64,000 nucleotides of DNA. Source: Trochalopteron elliotii. Taxonomy: Eukaryota; Chordata; Aves; Passeriformes; Leiothrichidae. Positions 25,288 through 37,254 of the stretch are shown piece after piece; position 1 is the first letter of the stretch; every line of letters starts with the position of its first letter. The notes beneath the pieces are model-generated. The model did no database searches. It worked only from the letters and a program-made list of their open reading frames with translations, and was not told where the DNA came from. The position numbers were made by a program, and so were the translations under genes. The stretch is taken from contig JANPWX010020199.1 of the NCBI GenBank assembly GCA_024734555.1, positions 3,666,762 to 3,730,761 on the forward strand, given 5' to 3'.

Positions 25288-25566
25288 TGTTACCCTTGCA
25301 AAGTTGTGGCTCAGGCCTGCTATGTCAGCTAAGAGGACTATAGGAAAGTGACTCAGCTGAATTAGAGGTAGAAAAACAAGTTACGTAATTCACAATCAAT
25401 TAGGTGTTCACATTGTGGTGCATGGTGGTTGGTTGGATTATGTTTGTTACCATTTAAAACTGTGTAACTGATAAAGGCCTAACTGCTTAAAAGGGCCTGG
25501 TTTTTGCAATAAAGGGATCTCCTTTGCACCTGCCTGGGGACCCTTACATTGCTCTGCTTTGTAACA
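25288..25566 (+). mobile_element. Possible solo LTR, about 280 bp
   Basis: The segment begins with TGTTAC (25288-25293) and ends with GTAACA (25561-25566), a 6-bp perfect inverted repeat with the TG...CA ends of retroviral LTRs. Inside, near the 3' side, are a TATA-like ttaaaag (25487-25493) and AATAAA (25508-25513), followed by a G/T- and C-rich stretch, the usual LTR order. Against: the bases flanking the two ends do not form a target-site duplication, TATA and AATAAA are closer than usual, and there is no adjacent proviral coding remnant. If real, it is an old solo LTR read on the plus strand. Confidence 0.4.
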
Positions 25567-25833
25567 CATCTCCATTTCTCAAAACCCACAGTTTGTTATG
25601 TTTATGAGTGAAAATCCCTGATCCAGTGGAAAAACATAACTTGTCTCCAACCCAACATGAATATTTCCAGTGGGGTGCAGCACTCCTTCTCATCAATTGT
25701 ACATCCCATAACTGCTAAATAGGAGATGATATTTATGTAAACTTTATGTTCACACTGTATCCACCACTTTTCAAAGATAAGAAAATTAATCTGAACAACA
25801 AGATAACAGACAAAAGTAAAGATATATGTGTAA

Positions 25834-25863
25834 GTATAGGTATGTGTATAGGTATAAGTATGG
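25834..25863. repeat. Degenerate hexamer repeat (GTATAG-like, 5 units)
   Basis: Five consecutive hexamers read gtatag, gtatgt, gtatag, gtataa, gtatgg. The minus-strand open frame across it translates as Tyr/Thr repeats and is an artefact. Confidence 0.75.
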
Positions 25864-28800
25864 GCAAATGTAGGAACAATTCCCTTCACTGAGAAATTGC
25901 ATGACCAGAGTAAACAGCAAAGTTAATGCTACAGTATTTCAGTCACAACTTGGTTCTGATAAAATTATTAGAAATATTAGTTTTTGTACTGAAGTTAGTA
26001 ACTAATTGGACAAAATGAAACAAAAGGATAGGGCAATCCAGCAGATATGCTGACAGAGTATTAAGGGTTAATACATTGCTGAAAATCATTCTTCAGTAAA
26101 CCATATTTTTCTGTTAATTTCATGTAGATCCTTGTTATATTTTCATGCTTATAGATACTGCTAGACATCTGGAACTTTTCTTAGCAATGTGAAACACTAA
26201 AGGAAAAGAGGTGAGAAGCTGGAAGAAGCTTCTGCATTGCATCATTTGATAGGAAGTCAAGTTATCAGAACAAAGTCGTATAGGTATCAATCTTACACCC
26301 ATATATGGTGCAGGTCCTAGTTACCATGCAGATATGAAAGGGCCATTAGGGCCTCTTATCAGCTGTATATTGGTGTAATTAAAGGGTTTGATAGCATTAA
26401 CTTGAACTGTGAAAGTCTCCAGACAATGCATTATATCAGTCATCTGACCCTTGAGTTTAAACAGCTACAACAGGATGACTTTCTCCTCTGCTTTGCAAAG
26501 GACATGCCAAGCTGCTGAGTTCGTTGGTCTTTTACAGTAAAACCGTTTAGGTTTTTTTCCCTTAAAAGCAAACTATCCATTTGCATCCAGCCTTCTACTT
26601 CAATGACAGGAAGAAGTAAATAAAAAACAAGCATCTTCTCTTCTCCAATATAGTGCTATATTTTCATGAATATCTAATGTAGAGTACCTCAGAATCTGTG
26701 TTATTTTTCTGCATGTGTTTTAGTAGTTGTGCTATGTTTTTCATTTTAGTTCACATCATACTGTGATCAAATGACATGTGAGCATTTAGTGACAGTATGT
26801 ATTTCCAGGCTCTTCTTTAGTTCTTTTCCTGCATACCCAAGAAAGACTAATTCTTTTTATCATGTGCTAGGAAATCCAGATATGCTCTGGACAAAATAGG
26901 GAAGTAGGGATTTAATTGACTTTTTGTACTGTTGTTTTGCATGGGTTGCTAAAGAAAGCCTATTATTTGCTATCCCTAGGGCTTGTGGAATTTACAGCAC
27001 AGATGATGGGGGACAACAAAGCCACTAATCATCAGGAAGATTTAATCAACATTTTACTTCGGGGAATTTGGATACACCTTTTATTCCTAGCAAAGACTAG
27101 CCTGTGATGTAGTTTAAAGATGAAATTTAGAAGCAAAAGAAAAATGAGTAAACAAGCAAAACAGAAATAAAATGAGCCTGCTTATAATTGTTCCTAAAGG
27201 GATCTTTATTTTCAACCATGTTTCTTATTGCTGTAAAACTTTAAATCACTTTCATGAAAAATAACTCTTTATCTATATTTTGTATTTCCTAACAATTGCC
27301 TGAAACAGAAGAAATAATGCAAAATGATTTCCAGTTTAGCAATTAGGTAGCTATCTTTGTACAATTCCACTGCAATTGTCTCACTCCCAGTTTATCATGG
27401 TGAAGAGTAATTTCAGCCTATCTTGTTCCCATTTGACTACACCTCTGCAACACGTTGTTCTCTAAAATTCTGAACAGTTCATTAAAATCCTAAGGAGTAT
27501 TCTAAGTCCTGCAAAATTTCTCTTTTTCATTTTTCTTTTCCTTTTTTTTCTTTTTTTTTTTAATTGATAGACAATTCAATCTTTTGACAGATTGATGTTT
27601 CATTCCTGCATCTCTTGCATTGTATAGATAATATTTTGTTTTATTGTTAATATTGTGTTACATAAAATTTTATTTGCCACCCTTTCCTCAAAAAGAATCC
27701 TCCAAAGACTGCTGTTCTTGATATGTAGAGGGAATATCAATCTTAAATTTGCAGAATTCCTCTTTTCATCCAGAAAAACTGAAGTCGAAATGTGATTCAC
27801 CATTATCCCTTTGTCTATTGATTCAACCTTCTATGTATTTATCTATTTCATATGTATATTAGACACAGTACTGACAGGAAATGTAAGGAAAAAAAAAACT
27901 GGCAGAAGAAATTATAGCCAGATGTAATGTATGCTTTTTCCATATATAGTAATGCAGTAAAAACATAATTTAACTCTACATTAAACTAAACATCATGTTT
28001 AAATTTTTCTCAAATGGAAACCTTATTCTAAATCAGTTACTATAGACCAAGTAGCATGAGACTTTAAAATCAGAATTTTAATCTAGCTGGAAAGAAATGA
28101 AGGAGACTATTGTTATCTGTGAAATAAGCAACTTCAATGTTTTTGAATGAAACATAAATTGCACTGATAAAATAGCAGTGCAAGGTCTTACCAGATTGGG
28201 TTGGAAACATAATGTTGGCCTCAGCTAAAATACAGTATTTGTCTGATAGCATTATTTTACCCTGCTTTCTAAATAGAGCTTAGTAGACTCTTGTGGTAGA
28301 AGTGGTATTTTAAAAAATTATTCAAATGAATATAGCTGTATCTTGATCTTGCAGATAACACAGAGCAATGATATTCCAAACAGTGAATCTACAGTTAACT
28401 AGGTGAACTCAAGTGATTTGATGGGCACTGGAAAAGCCCATCCAGAAGTACACTTTGCATTACACAAGCACAAGTAAATGGTAATGACTATTCTTTTGAC
28501 ATGCACTTTTCCTCTTTTGAATGCATGCTATATGACAGTCATATTTATTCCAGAAAAAATGGTGTGTAAAGTCAGGTGAACATGACTGTGCAATCTGAGC
28601 ATCAAAGTTGTTTGAAAAATGGCTTTATCCAGTAAGGAAGACAAACCATGCCATGAGATTTACCTGCGGATTTCAATTGGTCCATGTATTCCAAGGAGTT
28701 ACAAATATGCATATAAATCACTTGTCATTCATCTGTCACATTAAAGAGATAATTAGTGAAGGTTATTACATTAAACCATTAGCAGAAAGAGTTGGTGATT

Positions 28801-29834
28801 GTGAAATACTTCTAGTATTTAACAAAACACAATCTTTACACATGAAACTTGGGTGCTTACTGGACACTTAGCACTATGCTTCTTGTGAAATTATAACAAT
28901 TATTGCTGATAAAAACAGACAAGAGACAGACTTAGTATGTTTAGACATTCTCCCAGAGGCCACCATTATGCAGGCAGCAAGAAGCAATGAAGCCCAGACT
29001 GCTGCAAGTGTGCACCACAAAGAGGGAAACAGGCATTTTCCATCTTGTCATCTGCTATTCAGAATTGTTATGTGGGCATTCGTTGTTTGGTTGGCTGTTT
29101 TGTTGGTCTCAGATTTACAAAAACACAGCAGACTCCCATGTTAAATCCTAGGAAGTACTTACTGAGGATCTGAAACATTTCTGGTATCCAAAAACTTGCC
29201 TGTGCACTCCAAGTAACACTGGAGTCGATTTGCATCAACACAAGTCCTACATCAATGAATCAAGTACCTTTCCTTCCCACTAAAATAATATCTGCACCAC
29301 CTGCTAAAGACAATGGAAAGTTGAAAGTGTACACAGGAATTCAATGAAAGCCTTTATGTCTTCAAATAATTAAATAAAAAGAGGTAAGGTATTTTGATTG
29401 TTTTGTTTTAAAACAATATATTGCTTCACCATACTACAAGAGTTAGCATTATCTTTGTCAATCTTGGCAAAGGACTGAAGGAATAAGTGAGGAGAAACTT
29501 TTTTTTTATTTTATGCTTTATCTAGAACTTTATCTAGGAGGCAAAGTCACAGAGTTTGTCTGAAGCCAGCTAAAGCAGTTCTTGTTATTTCTGTTGATCT
29601 GAAGTTGACCTCACTGTTCAAGGCAGTCACTGTAGTACCACTAACCAGCAATACAATGTAGTTGAGAGACACAAGACATTTAAAACATAATATTTTTTAA
29701 ATAACTATACTTGAAAATTACATTAACAGTAAATTTTAAGAAGAAAGAAAGAAAAGCCCACAAATGCTGTAGCAAATACTTAAATAATTCAGGTCTGGAA
29801 CAGAATCATTTTAAATCTGGAAATTAGTAGACTT

Positions 29835-29850
29835 GGGGGGGGGGGGGGGG
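29835..29850 (+). repeat. Poly-G run (16 G)
   Basis: An uninterrupted run of 16 G. Such long G homopolymers are uncommon, can form quadruplexes and are prone to length variation and sequencing error, so the exact length should be treated with caution. Confidence 0.85.
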
Positions 29851-32800
29851 AAGAGAAATTAAGGAAAATAATCACATGCAAAGAGTATGATTAGGATCAT
29901 TTAATATTCTAGTTACTAAAGAGTGCTTAATATTTAAAATCTCCCTGCTGTTTATCATGGTAAGTAGAGAGATATATGAGAGCAAAAATGAGGATGTCAT
30001 TCCATTATACCCATTTTGTTATCAAGAGTAATCACCATGTGAAATCTGAGATTGAAGAAATTATGCTAATTTGGGGCCTGCAGAGAGAACAGCAACACAT
30101 CCTGGGACTTATATTGGTCACAGACTTGTTCAGGTTAAGCTGGGACAGAAAGAAAGTGTTACTATGGTTCAGGATCTCAAGTCAGTGAGATCTAATTCAG
30201 GTAACATGAGTAAGAGCAGTCCTCGGGCTGTTCCAAATTAATTATTTTTCTAGGAATTTATTCTGAGATTCATCTTTATTTCCAAACTTCTATTTTTCCT
30301 TCTATTTTGCTTTTCCTTCTTTTTTCTGATGCCAATGCACAAAATCATGTTCTGACACATCTAGGAAGGCAACAAATTATTTTTCTCTCTTGTAAAAGAA
30401 GCCATCCTTGGTTTTAAAATATACCTTCCTTAGCTCTATCTTTATATTTCAAGGAAATTACAGGACAGTTTGAGAATTTCTTTGCTGAAGGTGACTGAGC
30501 ATCCCAACACCTTTGGAGGGGTGTCACTTCAAACAGGAGTATAACACATGAGTCTCACACACATGAGATTGAGAAGAGCCAGCACAGTCAGGAATGCCAT
30601 TTGCTATCATAGATTGAGACCTTCTTGACACAAGAAGTCTTCTTCCATACAGTGATTAGGCCTGGGAACTTCTTACTTGAGTTGGAGTTGACAGCTTGCA
30701 GACCAGGTTATGTTCTCAGCACTTACACAACTCCACTCTCTTTGATGAGAAATATGAATGCCAGCATTTTCCAAATATCAGCTTCAGTTGTTTATAGGGA
30801 AAGCAATAGAGGGATTGTCATTGAAAAGATTTCTATGCCATACTAAATGAATTCCAGATTTACAATTCTCCGAAGATATAACCAGCAAAAGAATACCCAT
30901 GAGTGCTTCACTCAGAAACTGATGTCATCCTTCCTCCTCTGTTTCTCTGTTATAGGAGGTGGAATATCTTAACATTGTCCTAACCACACCAGCAGGTTGT
31001 GCAGGTAAATACAGGCTCAGGGTGTACTGGGTGGCAACATGAAGGTCAGCCTCAAACTTGTCTGAATTGCTGGGTAAATTCTCAGATGGAAAATTTTAAG
31101 AGTTTCATGTCTCCCTGGCTACACTGGTGTTAATTCAAGCACAAGTTAAGGGACGTTGCTGTGGTTTGTGGTGCTATTTTTTATTCTTCTGGTGATACTT
31201 TTGTATGTCTATGCATGACAAAGGGTATAAGAGCATCTCCAGCTGGAAGTGGACTCAGGCTGAAACTGGGTAGCTGCTGATGGGGAAGTGAACAGCAGGA
31301 TCCTACACAGATACCAAAATGCACACTCCATAACTGAATCCTTATACTAACATAGAAATGCTATAAGCTGTACTGGTCATTGACTTTTGAAGGACTGTGC
31401 TATTATCTTCAATAAAAGTATCTTTTCATCGTTTCCTTTTTGTAGGTAAGTTCAGTTAAAAGGCTTCAGCTATGTGTACTCACAAATGGAAACATGGTCA
31501 TTTCCCAGCATTCACTGGTTACAGCTTTCTCTCTCTTTCTATTCCTCTAGAGTGAAAAATACCATTTCTACCTAGCACAGAGAAAGCTGGGAGTTCAGCT
31601 GCCTTTGGAGCACAGGAAGGCAAAAGGATGCTATAAACTAATAAAAATTATGTGTAGGCATTTACAATAAAGGCATCTTGAACGCTCAGCACTCTTAGTA
31701 TGTTTACCAGATCAACCCTACAAAAGTCATGAATAAGACTCTGAGAAGGACCTGAAAATGTAAGCCAGACAAAAATTAGAGTTAGCACATAAACATCAGT
31801 TCTCTTGCTTCAAATATTCGTAACTTTTCCTGAAACACAGGTATCAGCAAAGAAACCAGAAAGTTGCATTCAAGATCAGAGTTCAACTTAAAGTGGCAAG
31901 TAACTAAACAAGAGAAAAATATTTATTTTGTGAGCTATTTAATATTAAAGTCTACTGAGGCTGCTGGACCATGAGTATTTCAGACCATGCTATTTTCAGT
32001 TTGTTTTCTCCAGAAGAGGCTGTGATGGGAAGACAGATTTGATCCACCAAGAATAAATGTGCATGGTCAAAAGGTGGATTGCTGTTCAGTGCAAGAAACT
32101 GTTGGCTTAAAATATTTTGCTGCAAAAATGTAAGTCCTTATGAAACAGACTCAGTGAGGAATGTGGTAAAGGGTGTTGTAGGTGCATTCATTGCAAGGCA
32201 TTTGTTCTCTGAGCCCATTTTGCTGCTCACAGCTGCCCTTTGTGGATTCAGAGGGTCTCACAATGCAATTTTTTCCTCTCAAAAAAAGGTGGTTAAGGTT
32301 GAGGACTAGCCACGGCAAAAAGTCCCCTGAACCCTACAGTGATCTTACAATCTGTAATTTGATTGCTCAGCTGGAGGCTAAAAAGCATAGCACAGTGTGA
32401 AGATCACGGTGAGGATTTTCAAGTCAGTTTTTATTTCCTGTGCGGTGCCCCACTCTATTCTTCATTGAAGGTAACTGAAATCTTTCTCTTCAGTAGCACT
32501 GGCTTTTGCATTAGGTTGTAGTATATCCTACTTAAGTCACAAGTTTCCATCATCTTTAAGGCTGGTTAGGCACTGTTTAATGGATCAGTAATGGCCAAGG
32601 GCAGAATAATTAAAGCAGTATCTCAGTGGACTAAAGGAATTAGAAGAAAATGGAGATTTATGGAAAAAAATCATTGTAGGAATGAAATAATTTCCTTGTA
32701 ATTCGTCTGATATGCAGATGAGTGCACCTTTACTAAAATTCATCACTATCTTCTCTTTACTTAACCAAGGACTTTGCCCCAAACCCATTAAAACAGGAAA

Positions 32801-33461
32801 AAAGACAAGGATAGGTATATTTATAATAATTTACAGCCTTCTAATTCCACAGTCAGCTTTCCTCATTTTACTGTCTTCATCAAATACTCATTTGATGAAT
32901 AACATATGTCTATAACTGTACATCTTTGACATGCTATTCAAATATCAGCTGGTTTTGCCCCACATGTATTACAACATAATGTCTAAGGAGTATTTATTTA
33001 ACTTGTGATTCCGTAAGTGTTTAAGTTTTACAAACAAGGGGAGAAGCTAAAAACTGAAAAAATACTGTGAATTTATAAGCATGACATCCAGAGTGGTATG
33101 GATATGTAACTTGAAGCTGTGGCAATACAGCACTGTTACAGAAGGGCTTAGAAATCAGCTGCATGGTAACTGAGAGTCTGCAACTTAATTAATTATGAAG
33201 AAAAGAGATCACTCACAAACATTCACGTATTCAAATTGAGTGATTAACCTGCCATGAGAATGATGGTGCCTGCTCAGTAAACAGCACTCAGGAGTTCCAA
33301 AGACAGCTGAAAGCACACATGAAATGTGCACTGGTAAAATGTACACGTGTTGACATATGCCTGTATTGCACACTCTTTTGTGGGTAGTTTGAATGCAGCT
33401 GATGCCTTAAATACAAACCATTGATGAGCACTGGAGGCATTACAGACCAAGGAAAATTCAC

Positions 33462-35215
33462 AGTCACTGAGTCACTGAATTGCAGAATCACAAAATGAGT
33501 CAGGCTGGAACCACAGAGGCTCATCTGGCCCAACCTCCCTGTTCAAGCAGGGCCAGTTTAGAGCACATGCCACATGCACATGCCAGACTTGTGTCCAGAT
33601 AGCTCTGGAATATGTCCACTGAGGGAGACTCATACACTCTCTGGGCAATCTGTTCCAGTGTGTGGTCACCTGCACAGTAAAATTCTTCCTCATATTCAGA
33701 TGAAACTTCCTGTGCATCAGTTTCTGTCTATTGTTTCTTGTCTTATTATTTGGAACCACTGAGGAGAGCTTGGCTCCATCCTCTTGACATCCTCCCTTCA
33801 GAAACTTATAGACATCTATGTGTCTCTTTTCAGATGCTTCTTGTTGGGACTGAACTGGTCCACCTCCCTTAGCCTTTCCTCATAAGATTCTACACTTCCC
33901 CAGTCATTCTCACAGCCCTCCCATGGACCTGCTGGAGGAGCTCCATGTCTCTCTTCTACTGAGGGGCCCAGAACTGCTCACAGCACTGCAGTGGGGCTGC
34001 ACCAGGGCTAAACAGAGGGGACAGAGGGAGATCATCTACCTCAACCTGCTGGCAATGCTCTTCCAAATGCACCTCAGCATTCCTTTGGCCTTCTTGGCCA
34101 CAATGGCACACTGGTGGTTCAGCTAGTTGTCTACCAGAACCCTTAGGTCCTTCTCCTTCCCCACATCCTTCTGTTTCCCTGCAGGTCAGCTTCCAGCCCA
34201 TATTGGTGCATGGGGTTATTCTTCCCCAAGTGCTCCTGCACATTTGTGCTCTGCACATTTCCCTGTGTTGAACTTCACTCTGTTCCTCTCTGCCCATCTC
34301 TCCGACCTGTCGAGATCCTTCCAAAGGGCTGCACAACTCTCTGGGGTATCAGCCAGTCCTCTCAGCTTTCTGTCACCAGTTAACTCTCTGAGGAGGTGTC
34401 TGCCACTTCCTCCAAGTCGTTGATGAGTAAGTTAAACAGTGGCCCCAGTACTGAACCCTGGGGGACACCATTAATAACAGACCTCCACTACCCTCTGGGA
34501 CCTGTCATTTAGCTCCATTCACCTTAGTGTCCACTCATCCAGTCCACACTTCCTGAGTTTGCCTATAAGGATGTTCTGAGTGAAAGTGTGAAAGCCTTAC
34601 GGAAGTTAGGCAGACAATGTCCACAGCTCTCCCTTCATCCGTCCAGGTCGTTTTCTCATTGTAAAAGGCACTCAGGTTGGTCAAGAAAGATTTATCATTA
34701 ATGAATCCTTGTTGTCTGCTACTGATCACCTCTTGTCATCCATGTGGACAAAGATGGCCTCTCAAATGAAGTGCTCCAGGGACTGAGGTGAGACTGACAG
34801 CCAGCAGTCCCTTGGGCCCTCCTTTTTGACATTTTGAAGACTGGTATAGCATTTGTTGTCTTCCAGTCCTCAGGCACCACCGTTGACCACCATGAGCTTT
34901 CAAAGAAAATCATGAGTGGCCTGGTTATGGTGGCCATCAGCTCTATCAGCACTTGTGGATGCATCCCATCAGGGCCCATGGACTGGTGGATGTCATGTTT
35001 GCCTGGGTGTTCTCAAGCCCAGTCCTGCTTGACCAATGCAACAACACTTCCTTCAAACACTCTTTTATCCTGGTCTTTGGGGTGGGCTATTCTTGTCACT
35101 GAACACTGATGCAAAGAAGGTGTGCAGTGAATCTGCCTTCTCTGCCAGGATCCCCCTTCATTTAGTAACTGGGCCACATTATCCTTAGTATTCCCTACCT
35201 CCCACACACAGACAC
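33462..35215 (-). mobile_element. CR1 non-LTR retrotransposon, long 5'-truncated copy
   Basis: This roughly 1.75-kb copy runs in reverse orientation from the linker before the reverse transcriptase through the polymerase and C-terminal region to the 3' tail. On the plus strand it opens with degenerate tail octamers (ttgcagaatcacaaaatga, about 33479-33497) and the 'ctggcccaacctccctg' box. On the minus strand the polymerase remnants appear in family order (see the separate entry). It is heavily decayed, with stops and frameshifts, and lacks the endonuclease and ORF1. It is the most complete transposon in the window. It belongs to a clearly more diverged copy or subfamily than textbook chicken CR1, but I cannot assign the subfamily by eye. 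Confidence 0.9.
34270..35207 (-). pseudogene. CR1 ORF2 reverse transcriptase, decayed
   Basis: Family motifs appear in order on the minus strand across several frames. A linker remnant has DNVAQLLNEGG (near 35160-35180). The start of the polymerase has GPDGMHPQVLIEL and VPEDWKTTNAIPVFK (34834-34977). The palm-entry block has SFLTNLSAFYNEKT and DEGRAVDIVCL (34600-34700). The conserved GVPQGSVLG block lies at 34443-34469. The catalytic block, normally FADDTKL, reads LTGDRKL in the frame continuing past an in-frame stop (near 34370-34390), so the essential aspartate pair is lost. Downstream, LADTPESCAALWKDLDRSE fits the family. In the intact family this enzyme makes DNA from the element's RNA at the nicked target. 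This copy is inactive. Confidence 0.85.
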
Positions 35216-36720
35216 TGTGATGTGGGCAGTAACTGAATTACATGTAAGGGTACCATGTTATTCCAAACTCAGAAGCTGGTGTAGTTTACTGGAAATGTAA
35301 GTCAATACAACTTTCAAACTACAACAGAAAAATGCAACCACCCACAAACACATGGTTTTCTTCCAGTGCTATGGCATTCTGACTTCCAGATCAACCACCT
35401 AAACCAATCTGCACCAGTCTGGAGAAAGCATACATTGCATCTGAACTAGACTTTAACAAACTCTTTAATCAATTTGGCCTCTCTAATCTAGTCCCCTAAA
35501 GCTGGAAGTTTCTGAAGAAAAGAGTTTTAATTTCAAAGGCTGGAATGAAAAACATATTTTATGCTGCCAGTCATGCCAGCCATTACTGATTGATTTGTGC
35601 AGTAAAGAAAGCTTAAAGTTGTTAACTGCTTTTTTTCTGCTTGTGTGTATTTTTATGGTGTGAGCTAACGGCAGGAAGAGATGTGGATGGTTCTGCTGAA
35701 GGCCGAGAACAGTGAGGACTGCTAAGCAGTAGCATGTGTTAGCAGAAATGAATAACTGAGAAAAGAAGATCTAGCAATATGTAATTAGCTTTGAACTACA
35801 GCTTCCTCTCCATTTTCAGTCAAATGTGTTCAGAGGAGTATGTGCTTTGTTGGGAAAATGCCAAGTAAAAACGGGTGGTAACATTTGCACAGCAGTGTAG
35901 AATGAAGCTGAGCAACACTTCTAGGTTTCATTCCAAGATATTTGGACAAACAAGAAAAATGTTTTGAAAGTACTTATGGGCACAGATATTTTTTCCCATG
36001 TTAAAGTTTTGCACGTTCTTTGAAAATTTTTATTCCATTCTAGAAGATGAGCCACCTCTTTAAATAAAAAAAAAATCTGGAAAACTCTAAAATATAATTT
36101 TTTCTGGTTTAATTTTTAAAATTCCAATGGCTTCAATTGAATGGTGCAGGTGGTCATCCTAATTGTTTTCTCAAACAATCCATAGAACAGAGTATTTGGT
36201 GGCTATTCTAAGACTGTAACTTTTCCTTCCTTGGCTTCTCTAAATCTAAACAGCCTCTATATTTATTCTGTTTTACTTAATATCTCTTATTGTTCCTCCT
36301 TATTAAGAAGCTTTATTTTCTGCAACATGATCTAATAAAAGGAAATTTTTAATTATATATATATTTTAATAGGAAATTATTTTCCTTCTCTTTGGCCTAG
36401 GTGATTAACTTTATTTAGCTCCACTAATCAGAATATCCTGTGCAGTCACTGGTGCAAATGAACTCTTAAGCATAATTCAGCTGATACCATAGAATTTTTC
36501 CAGCTGTGCTCTCTCCATGTTCTCAGCAAGATGCCTTTTTTTCAGATACCAGTGGGATTCCCTTTAGAAAGAAGTTTTCAGGAATGAAGCCCTGTTGGAT
36601 TCTATTCACTCAATTCATGACATTTTCAGGAGAAAAGAGAAGACAAAAATCTTTCCAAAATCTTTTCTTAGTTAACAGGTCTATCCAAGCATAAGGGAAG
36701 CACATATTGATCTGAAGAAA
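35216..36720. other. AT-rich spacer between two CR1 copies
   Basis: About 1.5 kb between an inverted and a direct CR1 fragment. It holds AT-rich sequence with no recognisable repeat, RNA gene or coding exon. Confidence 0.6.
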
Positions 36721-36721
36721 A

Positions 36722-37254
36722 TTGTTCCACACTGCTCTGCACCAAGGTGTCCTCACCCTGAGTATTGTGTGCAGTTTGGGGCACTGCAAAATAAGAAAGA
36801 CATTAAGCTATTAGACAATGTCCAAAGGAGGACAACAATGATGAAGAGCCTTGAGTGGAAACCATATGAGGAGCTGCTAAGGCCACTTGGTCTGTTTCAG
36901 CCTGGAGAAGAGGAGGAGAGATGAGGGGTAGGGGAGAGGGGGGCACTGATCTTTTCTCTGTGGCAACTAACAGGACCCAAGGGAATGGCCTGAAGTTGTG
37001 TCAGGGAAAGAAAGATTAGGCTGGATATTAGAAAAAGGTTCTTCATCCAGAGGATATTTGGGCACTGGAAGAGGCCCTCTAGGGCAGTGGTTGCAGCCCC
37101 AAACCTGTCAGAGTTCAAGCAGAATTTGGTCAATGCTCTCAGGCACATGGTATGACTCTTCACAATGGTGCTGTGCAGGCCCAGGAGTCGGATTCGATCC
37201 TTTTGGATCCCTTCCAACTCAGCCTATTCTATGAATCTGTGATTTTGTGTAATA
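36722..37254 (+). mobile_element. CR1 non-LTR retrotransposon fragment, 3' end, plus strand
   Basis: A 5'-truncated CR1 copy in direct orientation. It starts in the ORF2 C-terminal region, continues through the 3' region with 'gattaggctggatattag' and 'cagagttcaagcagaatttg', and ends with 'gatcccttccaactcagc' and tail octamers attctatg, aatctgtg, attttgtg (about 37227-37250). A G-rich patch with runs at 36925-36928, 36931-36934 and 36938-36943 lies inside. Together with the inverted copy at 33462-35215 it forms an inverted pair about 1.5 kb apart. Confidence 0.9.
36754..36924 (+). pseudogene. CR1 ORF2 C-terminal remnant, uninterrupted frame
   Basis: An open frame of 56 codons before TGA (36922-36924) reads HPEYCVQFGALQNKKDIKLL, then NVQRRTT and PYEELLRPLGLFQ. 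It matches the conserved post-polymerase region of CR1 ORF2 (family pattern HLEYCVQFWxPxxKKDIxLLExVQRRATK...YEERLxxLGLFSLEKRR). No frameshift has occurred over this stretch, unlike the larger CR1 copy nearby, which suggests that this is a younger insertion. The polymerase and endonuclease are absent, so it is not functional. Confidence 0.85.

Larger units (their letters stand above)
25570..33460. other. AT-rich noncoding stretch, no gene recognised
   Basis: Apart from the GTATAG-like repeat and a 16-base poly-G run I see no repeat family, RNA gene or coding exon. Open frames are at most 95 codons (25602-25889, minus) and 87 codons (28608-28871, plus), with no features beyond chance composition. 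Confidence 0.6.

Noticed and set aside
33956..34336. 126-codon minus-strand open frame as a separate gene
   Set aside because: It is an out-of-frame shadow of the CR1 ORF2 remnant that runs through the same bases.
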